Shown: positions 10,700 through 21,240 of the stretch, in pieces
How positions within the stretch are numbered: position 1 is the first letter of the stretch
Layout: each line of letters starts with the position of its first letter
NCBI RefSeq assembly: GCF_000090795.2
Contig: NW_003546374.1
Location: forward strand, 190,876-223,325
DNA from: Amphimedon queenslandica
Lineage: Eukaryota; Porifera; Demospongiae; Haplosclerida; Niphatidae
DNA: 32,450 nucleotides
Direction of reading: 5' to 3'
Translations under genes and position numbers: made by a program
The notes under the pieces: model-generated
Told to the model about the DNA's origin: nothing
What the model saw: the letters and a program-made list of their open reading frames with translations, nothing else
The model's database searches: none

Positions 10700-11590
10700 A
10701 AAGCTAAAGTCTAGTGTGAGACATTAAATAGTGAGTAGCTAAGAGCTAGTTCAGACATTAAGTAGTGAATAGCTAAGGGCTAGTATGAGACATTAAATAG
10801 TGAGTAGCTAAGGGCTGGTGTGAGACACTAAATAGTGAATAGCTATAGGCTAATGTGAATAGCTAAAGGCTCGTGTGAGACATTAATTGGTGAACAGGGC
10901 TAGTGTGACACATTAAATAGTATATAGTAAGCACTAGTGTGAGATATTAAATAGTGAATACCTAAGGACTAGTGTGAGATATTAAATAGTGAGTAGCTAA
11001 TGGCTAGTGTTAGACATTAAATAGTGAGTAGCTAAGGGCTAGTGTGAGACATTAAATAGTGAGTAGCTAAGGGCTAGTGTTAGACATGAAATAGTGAGTA
11101 GCTAAGGGCTAGTGTGACACATTAAATAGCTAAGGTCTTGTGTGAGACATTAAATAGTGAGTAGCTAAGGGCCAGTGTGAGACATTAAATAGTGAGTAGC
11201 TAAGGGCCAGTGTGAGACATTACATAGCGATAAGCTAAGGGCTAGTGTGAGAAATTTAATAGTGAATTGCTAAAGACTTGTGTGAGACATTAAATAGATA
11301 AGGGCTAGTGTGAGACATTAAATTGGGAGTAGCTACGGGCAAGTGTGAGACAATAAATAGTGAGTAGCTAAGGGCTAGTGTGACATTAAATAGTTTATAG
11401 CTAAGGGCTAGTGTGAGACATTAAATAGCTATGGGCTAGTGTGAGACAATAAATAGTGAGTAGCTAAGGTTTTGTGTGAGACAATGAATAGCTAAGGGCT
11501 AGTGTTAGACATTTAGTAGTAAATAGCTAATGGCTAGTGTGACACATTAAATAGCTAAGGGCTAGTGTGAGACATTAAACAGTGAGTACA
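10700..11590 (+). repeat. 35-bp minisatellite, about 24 units
   Basis: The unit is agtgtgagacattaaatagt followed by gagtagctaagggct. Copies vary by substitutions and by loss of the gtgagtagc sub-block, which gives short units (for example near 11126, 11407 and 11545). The period is not a multiple of three and no frame stays open, so it is not coding. Confidence 0.9.
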
Positions 11591-11750
11591 CTGAAAAAAC
11601 GAAGTGTGCTCTTCACACTAATTTTAAGTGTGCTGCCATTGTCTCTATATGCACACCTTACTTGGTGTACCTATCACACTTTAAGTTAAAGTGTTGGTAT
11701 TACAATGGTACTTGTCACACTTAATTTAGTGTTTGTAAAAAATTTTCTTC
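11588..11750. repeat. CACTGAAAAAA-type element with inverted AGTGTG/CACACT words
   Basis: Begins cactgaaaaaacgaagtgtg directly at the end of the minisatellite and contains at least six alternating agtgtg and cacact motifs, some as small palindromes (agtgtgctcttcacact; cacactttaagttaaagtgt). This resembles a common invertebrate MITE style. The expected right end (tttttcagtg) is not seen, so it may be truncated. Confidence 0.45.
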
Positions 11751-12361
11751 AAAATACAGAAAAGAAAGGATATTGTTTCTAAAAGTAAAGTTAAAGACGA
11801 AAACAAACTAAAGTAAAATAAATTTTAGTCTTATTATATAGGTTCTTTCATGAAGTATATACTTCTTAATTGTTGCATACTCGAGAAAGTAAGTTATTGA
11901 CAGTTGTTGCAACTTTCTCAGGTTTCAGTCCAAACGTAATAACCTCAAGGAAAGAAAAAAATTATTTAAGCCATATGGATACCTTACGAAGTATGCCGAC
12001 ATCAAAAAGGAAGAGAAGACATCATAAGAACATCACAAATTGGGAAACGATCTGTCACAAGATAAACATAAATAGGACAATAACAGACCCCTCTATCAGT
12101 AAATACAGTGTGTTTATTGGGATTTGGTCTATTTAATATTGAATATCTTCATATGCCTATTATGTATAAAATAATTTTAAAATTTAGCTAATAATTATAC
12201 CTCAGGTAAAAATTGCGTAAGTGTAGTATACGTTATCTTGGCCTTTAAATCGGGAACAATATATGGTAGTGTTAACATGGAGAAAAGTGAGCAAGGAATG
12301 TCAGTAAAATATACTTAATTTATATATTTTTGTAATAATAATTACCATCATTTGTAATATC
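11751..12361. other. No gene recognised
   Basis: A plus-strand 88-codon frame (11870-12136) is basic and low in features, and I see no support for it. This region is the 3' flank of the minus-strand SAMD3-like gene. Confidence 0.3.
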
Positions 12362-15171
12362 CTACAAGGACGATTTCAATTGTCCACTGTGCTTCAATTC
12401 AACATTTACATCTACAATAGTAGACAAAAGTGCTTTCCAAGAATGAACAGTTTCAGAAATAAACTCAGAGGATTTCTTTAGTATCCAGCACATCTCTACA
12501 GATAACTATAAAAATCAATATCAAATTTAAATAAAAATAAATAATAATAAAATTAATGTTCAAGTGCATTGCTGTGTTAATAAAATTAATAGATACAACT
12601 ACATGTACATATGTAGGTTATATATAATTTGAGGCATATTACATTTGTGGTAATAAAAGGGAAGAGAGAGGAACCATACCTGGTCATAATCCTGGAGTGC
12701 AGGGTATTTATCAAATAGGTCAGCAAAACCATTATATCCATTTGTAATAATGTCCTGTCCTCTCATAGGAAAAGACAAGTGCATAACTTCACTTACAACA
12801 AGTTGGTTTCGATTCTTCTTTGAAAATTCAGCCTTAAAATAGCTTGTTGTGCTGCCCAGATGAAAACTTATCCTCTCCAGCAACGTTAGTCATAGCTGCT
12901 ATTACCAGGGTGTTTATGAATAATTTTGCTCTTACACTCAGTAGGTGGGTTACTGCAATTAGCGTCCTTCTTTGGCCTTTGAAACACCTTAAATCTCGAC
13001 TCTAACTCTTTCTTTATGTGGCCCTATATAATACAATTATACATGCACATGTATAAAGCATCAATTCAAAGAGCATTCATTCATCTATACAATACCAATA
13101 TAATACAGCAACATTAATAACAGCTTATATAAGGTGTTCCAGATCCTGGTGCAGACTTAAGAAAAGGATATTCCTTAAGTATGGTTGGAGCTACGTTTGC
13201 ATAATCATCCCTGGTAGGATACTTCTTGAAAGCAAGCATTGAAGATGCTATGTCAGACATGAAAACACGACGACTCTTAAAAGACATCTTGCCGCATTTA
13301 ATGTCTGCTTCGACATCACTCTTAAAATGCTTCGGAAGAGGATATGGCTCAGGAAGTTGTATGAAGTCATCAACAGTTTTCACAATTTTTCTTTTTTGCT
13401 TGGAGGAATAACAGCCTCTTTGGCAATTGCCAAAGCATCAGGCTGTTCTAAAATAGGATCATCCAATGAACTGCAGCCATTCTTATCTTGAGGGAAAGTT
13501 TCACATTTCGGCTTTGATACTAATTCTTGTAGTTGGCAAATCATTAAGAATCATTAGTCTACATGCACCAATAATATGAAAACCTACCTGATCATTGATA
13601 TCAGACACAATACCAATTAATTTATCAAAATCTTCCGCAATGTCATCTTCTGATAAATCTACATATTTATCAAACCTTGAATCACATCTTTGAAAAGAAA
13701 CAGATGCATTAAAGTCAACCTATATACATGTAGAAAACATTTTCATAAAACTAGAATAGTTTCTGTCCACATTATACATCCGTGTCACTAATCACCATTA
13801 ACTATACACACAATTTAGTACAAAATAAAAAATACGTCATAATTATTATACGGACCACCGTCATAAAAATGGTAAGCTAAATTTCAAAGGCCAATCAATA
13901 TACCGTTTAGTGTGAGACATTTAACTCTTTGGTGGACAGGGTTCATAACTATTCAATAAACCGCATGGGCAGTAGTTTGCAATGTTGGGATAGCAGCTAC
14001 ATACAGTTGCTAAAAGATGAAAATATCAACCAAGAATGACAGATGCATCTTTTTACGGGACAAAGGGATACTTAAAGTAATTGTACAGTTCCAAACCATT
14101 GTTCCACAAGTCACCATTTTAATAATGCAGTAACGTAGCTTAGATATTTTATGACAAATAAAGCAGCAATAATGAACAGTAATTATGACATCAAACAATA
14201 AAGCAAGTGTATATACAATGTCTAGCAATCAATTAGATCTTTCCTTATTTCATAAGTGAAGAAAGTAAGCAAGAAAGAGAGCCTACTATCACGACCTCGA
14301 GACCACGCTCTCTTCTCTTCTCCATTGCTTTGCATGGTCAAGAAGGCTTAAAAAACACGAAGACATGATGGTTTGACTTTATGAATGCCTTCTGCATGTC
14401 CTATTCCGGGTATCCTGTAGGTTTTAGTCTTGCTTCTCGATAGAGAGAAATGGGAGAAAATGCGCTCCCTGTCTGAGTTGCTTTGAGATCACGCCCACTT
14501 CATTTCTCCATTAGTTTTGATGGCCGGTGGTAGGCAAAACTGTTTTCCTTCTTCTAAGTGCTTTATATACCTTTTACCTACTTGTTATAGCTCTATGGAC
14601 TCCTCATACATAGAAGAGTAACAATATGTTTTCTTTTTTTCGAGTGCTTCATGTATGAGTTGTGCAACAAGCCCTGTTTCTAGCCTAACTACACGACGAT
14701 GGTTTCTACCTCTGTAACTTAGTAGAGCCACAAGCTAGCTGATTCTAACTACAGAAACTATAAGAACGTTAGATAAAGCTAACAAACTCTCTACCTCGCC
14801 CGTAAAACCAGTTTTAAAACTTGTATACACATAGAAATGCATGCGTTACTATAGTCGCTTATATGCAATCATTAATATTGTTAGTGCGCGAATATAGTCG
14901 CAAGTATGCATCAAAGAGTTAAATAGTGAGTAGTTAACGGCTAGCATACTGAAACAGAAAGATAGGCAGACTCACAAAAAAAATCATTCACATCTTACCA
15001 TCATCTTCATCCAAGTCCAATGTCTCATCTGACATATCTGAAGAAGATTCAGGCTCTTTATAGTTAACCTCAGGGACACTACATATTGTCCTACTCCTAG
15101 CTCTCTCCGGACTCCAGCTGTTGTAGCTTGATGAGCATGAATCAAGAAGTGGCTGTGGAATCTTCTGCTGC
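12362..15171 (-). pseudogene. SAMD3-like (sterile alpha motif protein 3-like family) gene, broken
   Basis: Minus-strand exons can be followed at 15171-14999 (acidic, SSDMSDETLDLDEDD), 13688-13588 (KYVDLSEDDIAEDFDKLIG), about 13545-13129, 13023-12680 and 12505-12362 (ending in TAG). The best family signature is KKYPTRDDYANVAPTILKEY then PFLKSAPGSGTPY, joining to GHIKKELESRFKVFQRPKKD across an intron, then LVVSEVMHLSFPMRGQDI and LFDKYPALQDYDQ. These are blocks I associate with SAMD3-like proteins, abundant in fish, cnidarians and sponges; their biochemical role is not established. The SAM domain itself is not found. Lesions are a one-base loss in an A-run near 13390, frameshifts between 12890 and 12830, and a donor reading AT instead of GT at 13128-13127. 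Confidence 0.65.
13904..13926 (+). repeat. Outlying minisatellite monomer
   Basis: The words tttagtgtgagacatttaac match the 35-bp unit of the 10.7 kb array. A second fragment (gagttaaatagtgagtagtt and acggctag) lies at about 14917-14945. Between them is about 1 kb of sequence unlike the array. Confidence 0.5.
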
Positions 15172-16236
15172 TAAAAAATGTGAACCTGACACCCTCAATA
15201 TCAAACTCAGCTAAGACTAAAGAAAGTAGATAAGCAAGAAAAGATAAGAAAAAAAAGTATTGGAACTTACACATCACAATGCGTGTCATGGGGCACACAA
15301 AAGGAATATGTCTTGATGAACTGAAGCAATACTCAAATGAATGCCTTTGAGGAGCTGTTATCAGATCGGTTAACGATCATGCTCTTTAATGAATTTTCCA
15401 CGCCTTTTATTTCAAAATTCTAGGACAAAATAGTTAATACACAAAAGTAAACACAAAAACATACAATATCTGAAGGTACATCACAAGTCTTTTAATCTGC
15501 CCATGATACTTTTGGTAGTAGCAAATTAGAACCCCTTTTACTTCTGCACACCTACGATCAACAAATTGACACTTCATGAACAATCCTCATAATCCAAATT
15601 AATAGTTATTAAAAAACTACTGATTCCCGGCATACAGCAATGCCAACAAACCTAATACAATGCAATGGCCGGTTGAATGGGATGTGTTCCTTGATATCAC
15701 CTACCACCCTCACACTACCAGTAATACAAAAACACTTACACTGTAACAGAGATTACTCAAACTACGCTTTAAATGATATAAATATTCGGTATGAAGATGC
15801 AGCTACACATGGTACTATATTATAAGCAAAAGATATTCAAATATACACACAAATACCTATAGTCATGCATACTTGTTTTACTTTTCTTTTGAGATCTTTC
15901 TTTATCTGCTTTCCAGGAATGAAGCCTCTTCATTGCATAAGCTCTAAAAATGCATAGTGCATATGATTAAAGATTAATGAACTCTCACTTTCTTTGACAA
16001 GTGCTACGTCTTGATTTCTATAATAATAAATACTAATTAAAACACAAACCTAAACAAAAATGAAACTTATGGATAGATGCATTGACAGCACACTTTAAAT
16101 GAACTAACACAAAATATCTTTTAATAAAGGACAAGATATGACAGGTAAAGCCACTAAAATTATTGGAATGTTTCAACTGCATTTTTAAAATTACTGTAGG
16201 ACGATTTATATTTCGAATTTTTTCCCACCTATAACA
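15172..16236. other. No gene recognised; may hold 5' exons of the SAMD3-like gene
   Basis: On the minus strand a splice-bounded short open piece near 15945-15865 reads MKRLHSWKADKERSQKKSK, which could be an upstream exon, but it matches nothing I can name. Confidence 0.25.
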
Positions 16237-16250
16237 ATTGCCATAGCAAC
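16237..16250. promoter_or_regulatory. X-box-like motif 1
   Basis: attgccatagcaac differs from the palindromic RFX X-box GTTGCCATAGCAAC at one base. It lies upstream (5') of the minus-strand SAMD3-like gene. Confidence 0.35.
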
Positions 16251-16593
16251 CGAACGCTATTTTAATAAAAATGGCGCAGTATTAAAACACAGCAAACAGA
16301 CTGGAGTGTTCTGGAGTTGCTATTCTTCTTGCTGTTATTAGTCCTTGGCTGCTTCAGCCACTTCTTTTCAAAAATACTCTACCCACTCTGTCATGCTGCG
16401 TGTTAAGAATTTATACCTATTCTAGTTTGTGCTTATTGACTTGGAGAAACGTTTATAATCATAATTAACCGACCAGCACCAATTATGCAGCAAGTAGCTC
16501 AAAGACAGAGGTCCCTGTTATCCATACAAAAAGATAAACTGTGATCGCTCCACTATTGCTACTGAGCACTGTAATTGTATAAACACGTGGTCA

Positions 16594-16607
16594 ATTGTCA
16601 TAGCAAC
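16594..16607. promoter_or_regulatory. X-box-like motif 2
   Basis: attgtcatagcaac repeats the same motif with one further change, 357 bp from the first. The GCAAC half matches consensus in both. Confidence 0.3.
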
Positions 16608-17072
16608 ACTCAATAGGTTTCCATGGCATTCAATTGAACTTCTTATTGGTTTTTAATTGTCATTGTAATAGTAGAAACAAGATAGGACAGGCATTTAATT
16701 TTAGTGTACCACTTAAGAACATTCTAGATTGTTCTTTTTCATTTACTGGACTATTCCTTTGTTGTGTGGACTATTCTTGTTGTGTACTGGAACATTCTGG
16801 ACTAGAAGGTTCCAGATTTGTACCTTGTAAATAGTGGGTTCCTTGCTTGGTAAAAACGTAATATTAAACCACTTATTTCTGGTGAACACTGTTCAGTCAT
16901 AAATAATAATTATAAATCATCCTATGGTACTAGAATGTAGAACATTAATGGGGCAAGCCTGAGCTGCATTTTGCTCCACTTTTGTTTCAGTACAGAGCAA
17001 AAATTAATGGTTTTTGTAGTAAATTGTAACATTAAATTGCAAAAAATTAATTAGGAGCAAAATTACTTATTG

Positions 17073-17172
17073 GAGTCATAAGTAAACTGAATGTAATGAT
17101 CAATGAGTTAGATAGTGGCAACATTTTTGACAATGTTTTTGGAGTCGTAAGTAAGTTGAATTCGATCAATAA
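17073..17172 (+). repeat. Short direct repeat
   Basis: ttggagtcataagtaaactg (17074 on) recurs as ttggagtcgtaagtaagttg (about 17140 on), each followed by aat and a gatcaat word. Two copies about 66 bp apart. Confidence 0.5.
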
Positions 17173-17308
17173 TTATTAGTTTCTCAATTAACAATTCTCC
17201 TGTTACATGTCTTGTCTTTGTTTTTAGTTGTTTATTATATGCTGTTATTTGCCAGTTCTTTTTGCTAGAGCTAGAAACAATGAAATGAGCAGATTGGTGA
17301 GCTATACA

Positions 17309-17783
17309 TTAAGACATTTTTACTGTGGCACTCCACTTGATACTTTTGCCTATGTTACCATCAGTAGAAAGAACAGTGCCATTGCAGCCAATACAGACTG
17401 AGTACTCATTGACATACAGAACTGCACTTACCTCTCCTCCTGCAACCATAATTTGAGGCACGTCTTGTAGTTCTTCACTGTCGAATATTAACTCAATATT
17501 TTTAATACGCTCTATTACAGTATGTTCAGAAACAGATAAGTATTTTCCTAAATATATTGCCTCACCAGTACAATAATCAATTTGTAACAGTTACCTTTCT
17601 CCATTTTACCTATGTCATCCTCCAGCAAAACTATCCTGCAGCTCCAATTAGAATTATGTAAAATACAATGTTTTTTTCAGTTTCTTGCCATTGTTGGTAG
17701 TTATATCAACCGAAGCACCAGCATTAACTACCTTGCCAACTATTGTAATGTGTTGGTTAATGCCAATTATCATTATTTGATCT
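17309..17783 (-). pseudogene. OB-fold (RPA1-like DNA-binding) remnant
   Basis: Reading minus strand from about 17783, the segments are INQHITIVGKVVNAGASVDI, NNGKKLKKTL, then WSCRIVLLEDDIGKMEKGN continuing CYKL, then GKYLSVSEHTVIERI, VPQIMVAGGEVSAVLYVNEY, and SVCIGCNGTV. The order (GKV strand, variable linker, xRxxLWExDI, G-x-x-Y, a strand ending in GxKYLSxxE, a late CxxC) is the pattern of OB-fold proteins in an RPA1-like family I know from sponges. Only one CxxC remains; the second pair expected of the zinc ribbon is not seen (DGNIGKSIKWSA stands in its place). Frameshifts occur near 17665 and 17565. It probably bound single-stranded DNA (inference). Stop at 17309-17311. Confidence 0.5.
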
Positions 17784-17852
17784 GTAGTAACAGTAATAAT
17801 TATAATAGGTTAGTATCAATTCATAGAATAACCATATTTTTGCTCGTTACAG

Positions 17853-19232
17853 TTCCTTTGTTGACTTGGTTGATGAAGAGTCTGACAATAGACAGTTGCC
17901 TTCTCCAGTGCAGCCTCAATATAGTCCTCTAACTCCAACTGAAAAGTATTTTGTTTTTGTAGTTCTTGTCTTTTTACCATACATTTACTCAGTCAAGGCC
18001 CCTCTCTTGAAGTTTTACTACGTAGTCATCAGTCAAATGTTATCAAGTGTGATCAATTTCACAGTCCGTAGGAGTCATATTTTTTCCGATGCTCTTACTG
18101 TAATGAGAAAAGGCTTTGACAAGTCATTGAATTTAGGAAACACTTTCATAGGTGAACCTGCTGTAGATGCAAGATGGCCTCTACGTGAGTTTTTCTGTTT
18201 AGGAATGAAAGATGCTGTTAGTAATAACTCACTCTTTTAAGGCCCTGAAGATTCGCTTTCACCTGCACATAATATGATAAGAAGGGTACATATAAGTTTC
18301 TGGGAAAAATTTTTGCCCTTTCTATTGTACACTGACGCAGTGGCCATCAGTGTTTGTCACACCCAGTAGCTAACTACTTAACATATGGTATTCATAAGAT
18401 TAATGGCACAAAAGAAGATATATTAAATTATGCCACAGGAGAGAGACTAGAAAGGTAATTTTATTTTCTATTTTTAAATTCATGTAGTATGTATGCATTT
18501 ACAGTTGACTAAAGCTAGTGACAGCGATTTTCGGGAATTAATAAAGAGAGACAAGTATGTTTTTATATATGATTGTGGCATTAATGTGTCAACTGTTACA
18601 AGAGAGGAAATTATTCACGGAATCATTTCTCATTATACTATTGTAAAGTATTCTTAACTTATAGTATATTTATTACTATTATTTCATAATTTTAGATGGT
18701 TATTAAGGCAAAATTGAATGAGATAAAAGCTGGACTAGACACATTAGGAATCTTAGCTTTACTTCAGAATTATCATGTTAAAATGAGAGCGCTGTTCATT
18801 GCCTACCAATAACAGCTTACTTGGGATATTATGCAAGATATTTTTCGCACCACTTTCTCTATTAAAGGTTCTAATGACAGAGAAGGAAGAGGTAGCCCTC
18901 TTCTGGGTGAATTTGTTGCAACATGTACAATGTTGCAAGATGTACAAAGTAAGTATTTTCAGTCCATTTTTATTTTCAGTTCATTTTTACTTTACTGTTT
19001 TGTATAGATGGAGTGAAAACTGGAGACTGAATTTTCAATCTCTTTAAGTAACATATTGGGATTTGCAACTGGGGCAAGCACAGTACCACCAATTGGATTT
19101 TGGCCTCAACCGTCCATTCTGTTCCGCAAGTGGTTTAAATACCCTGAAGCAAGCACTTGTTCTAATATTTTGAGGTTGTCATTGTTAAGCGAATCGTATG
19201 AAGTGTTTAAAGAATTAATTTTTTTTCTATAG
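17853..19232 (+). pseudogene. HECT-domain ubiquitin ligase (G2E3-like), broken
   Basis: The segment starts at an acceptor (cgttacag at 17852) and ends with TAG 19230-19232. Family signatures are VRRSHIFSDALTVMRKGFD, FIGEPAVDARWPLREFF, YVFIYDCGINVSTVTREEII, then IHGIISHYTIVK, LDTLGILALLQNYHVKMRAL, and ISLSNILGFATGASTVPPIG. The C-lobe catalytic loop reads PEASTCSNILRL, and the active-site Cys codon is TGT 19158-19160. HECT ligases take ubiquitin on this Cys and pass it to substrates. Lesions are an in-frame TAA after NNSLF (18238-18240), a frameshift near 18365, a one-base frameshift near 18883, and AVDARWPL where AVDGGGP-like sequence is usual. N-terminal exons (PHD or other domains of G2E3-like proteins) are not visible upstream; the divergent OB-fold remnant begins 70 bp away. 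Confidence 0.75.
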
Positions 19233-19390
19233 CAAATGCAATTAGATTTGGTAAAGTTTGATTTCTTTTTTGTTTTCTTTACTTATTATCCTTAATCACT
19301 TAGTCTCATATTATCATTGTTATTCAATACATATACATTTATCACATTCATTTCGAAATAGCAGTTTTGTCTCATTTCATTCAATTATAT

Positions 19391-19627
19391 GTGACCATAA
19401 TTGACAAAAGGTACCTTATGGCGGGTAGTGAAATTTGTCTTTCTAGCCTAAGAAATCCAACTTCCTGAGCCCCATTCATCATAAAATTACTCCACAGGAT
19501 GCAAAAAGTTACCATGAAACTTTTAGAAACAATGATTGTCTAACAAAGCACTCACAGGTTGATATTTTCCATTATAACGATCAATTTTAAAATCCGCCAT
19601 AAGGGCCCTTTTGTGAATTATGGTCAC
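19391..19627. mobile_element. GTGACC-family MITE copy 1 (237 bp)
   Basis: Ends gtgaccataattgacaaaag and cttttgtgaattatggtcac form inverted repeats extending about 36 bp, through ggtaccttatggcgg/ccgccataaggg. It is flanked by atat on both sides (19387-19390, 19628-19631). No ORF. Interior about 70% identical to copies at 19748 and 31541. Confidence 0.9.
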
Positions 19628-19657
19628 ATATTTAAAAAATTATTTTGCTCTTAGTTA

Positions 19658-20135
19658 TGAAAATTACAATTTTGTTTCTTACATTAATTTTAATACATTA
19701 AATTGTAAAGTTATAATCACCAATGGTAATTAGTTATGAACACAAATGTGACCATAATTGACAAAAGGTACCTTATGGCGGATAGGAAAATTGGTGTTAA
19801 TAGCCTTAAAAATCCAACTTCCTGAGCTCCATTTATCATAAAATTAATCCAGAGGATGGAAAAAGTTACTATGTAACTTTTAGAAACATTTGTTGGCTAA
19901 CAGAGCACTCACAGGTTGTTATATTTCATTATAATGATGAATTTAAAAATCCGCCATAAGGTACTTTTTGTCAATTATGGTCACAAATTACAATTTTGTT
20001 TCTTGCACTTAATACATTAAATTGGTAAGTTCATTATCACTAATGGTAATTAGTTATGAACAAAAACTACAATTTTGTTTCACATTAGAATTATTGATAA
20101 GTCACTTATGGTAATTAGTTATTAACACAAATTAC
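19658..20135 (+). repeat. Three-copy ~75-85 bp AT-rich tandem repeat, interrupted by a MITE
   Basis: The unit runs acaattttgtttcttacatt to caatggtaattagttatgaa then cacaaat. Copies are at about 19658-19747, 19988-20060 and 20068-20135. The second MITE sits exactly at the junction of copies 1 and 2, so the array is older than that insertion. Confidence 0.7.
19748..19984. mobile_element. GTGACC-family MITE copy 2 (237 bp), nested in the tandem repeat
   Basis: Inverted ends are gtgaccataattgacaaaag and ctttttgtcaattatggtcac-type sequence, flanked by aaat on both sides (19744-19747, 19985-19988). Neighbouring repeat copies give the empty site with one aaat only (aacacaaattaca near 20128), confirming a 4-bp target duplication. 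No coding capacity. Confidence 0.95.
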
Positions 20136-21240
20136 AGTTGGGAACTAATTGGATTGCCACGATGTTTGCTACATAAATATATTTTGATGTTGCTTCATCT
20201 ATAGATTGTATATTATGTGTGACAGCTTGAAGTGTTACTTTGAAGGTGTTGCAAGGTTGAAATTTGTCAAAAGAAACTGTCACAGAGTCAGTAGATGAAG
20301 GTATTTGTGTCCTATTACTCACTGTAGCAGTTGGCTGAGAGTAGTCTTGACTAAGCAGTCCTTGACATAATGGCTGATTTGGCGTATTGTTGTGCTCTGT
20401 TGAAATTGGATGATTATTCCAGCTTTCTCTAAATTCCTAAGGTTTTATTATTTATTAATGGCAAATACACCCAATGTAAACAAAAAACATCTAAATCATT
20501 AGTGGGATTAAGTTTCCCATCTTCTTCTATTATTGTATAAATGCTGAAATAAAGAGTGAACTCACAAATCTAGTAACATGTCTTCATAAACGCTCTATTC
20601 TTTCATTATGAACAGAGGACCCTGTTATGACAGAAGAAGGTGTAGAATGATCATTTATCATGCAATCTCAAATCTTTGAATTTTCTCCTCCACAATCAGT
20701 TCGTATTGTAGATGGAACATTATATGATTAAGCAGCTTTAGTAAAAGAATCAAGTACTGTGGAAGCCCTGTTATTATCGGAGCATTTCAGAAGAACTATT
20801 GTCCTTGTAAAACCGTCTATTCCTCCATGTATTACTAAATGCCAATGAATCATTTTATGATTACCATCGATGTGCCACACAGCATTTGGACCACTTGCAT
20901 GGTACCTTGTTCGTCTAATAATAGTACTACGTCTTAGAGCTGTGTTGATAGGATCGACTCAATGAATTAATGCACGAAGATGATGTCTTGGTACTTGTAT
21001 ACCATAGCTACTCAAATGGCCTAACATCAACCGTTCTCTATCATTGGGTCCTTAATGGTGTAAATCAACCGATCATGATTCTGATCAGTGATATCAAAAT
21101 AAGTAATTGCTGTTGCCAAACCGACTTCTTGTAGCCTTCTGTACAGTGTTGATCAACTTACACATAAAATGGAGGCTACTTTTCCCCATGTAAATCGTAA
21201 ACTTCTCAGAAACTCTACGTCATCAATATCAATTTCTATT
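20122..21240 (-). pseudogene. DDE integrase-core family pseudogene
   Basis: The minus-strand reading begins DIDDVEFLRSLRFTWGKVAS near 21236 with a helix-turn-helix (TLYRRLQEVGL). The catalytic core follows: [20 protein letters not shown] (about 20895-20836), [31 protein letters not shown] (about 20726-20681), and GSSVHNERIERL (about 20626-20591). The presumed DDE triad is Asp of HIDG, Asp of RTDC and the last Glu of NERIERL. WNNHPISTEHN and a C-terminal region (SFDKFQPCNTFKVTLQAV) continue to 20122. The family is the stand-alone animal integrase-core proteins, not a retroviral pol. At least six stops or frameshifts are present (for example after VS at about 21150, TKAA-stop, ENSKI-stop, RIERL-stop), so it is dead. 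Confidence 0.8.

Noticed and set aside
11870-12136. 88-codon plus-strand open frame
   Set aside because: Basic, low-information sequence without recognisable motifs, lying in the 3' flank of the minus-strand pseudogene.
14290-14320. Shared word cctcgagaccacgctc here and in inverted form near 22188-22205, considered as a tRNA-derived SINE
   Set aside because: No A and B box pair or tail was found; only about 15 bases are shared.
16634-16834. 66-codon plus-strand open frame
   Set aside because: Cys/Phe-rich translation of AT-rich sequence with repeated ggacta/attct words, no homology or splice support.
17612-17932. 106-codon plus-strand open frame
   Set aside because: It overlaps the OB-fold remnant read on the other strand, where family motifs are clear; only the last part (after 17853) belongs to the HECT exon in a different frame.
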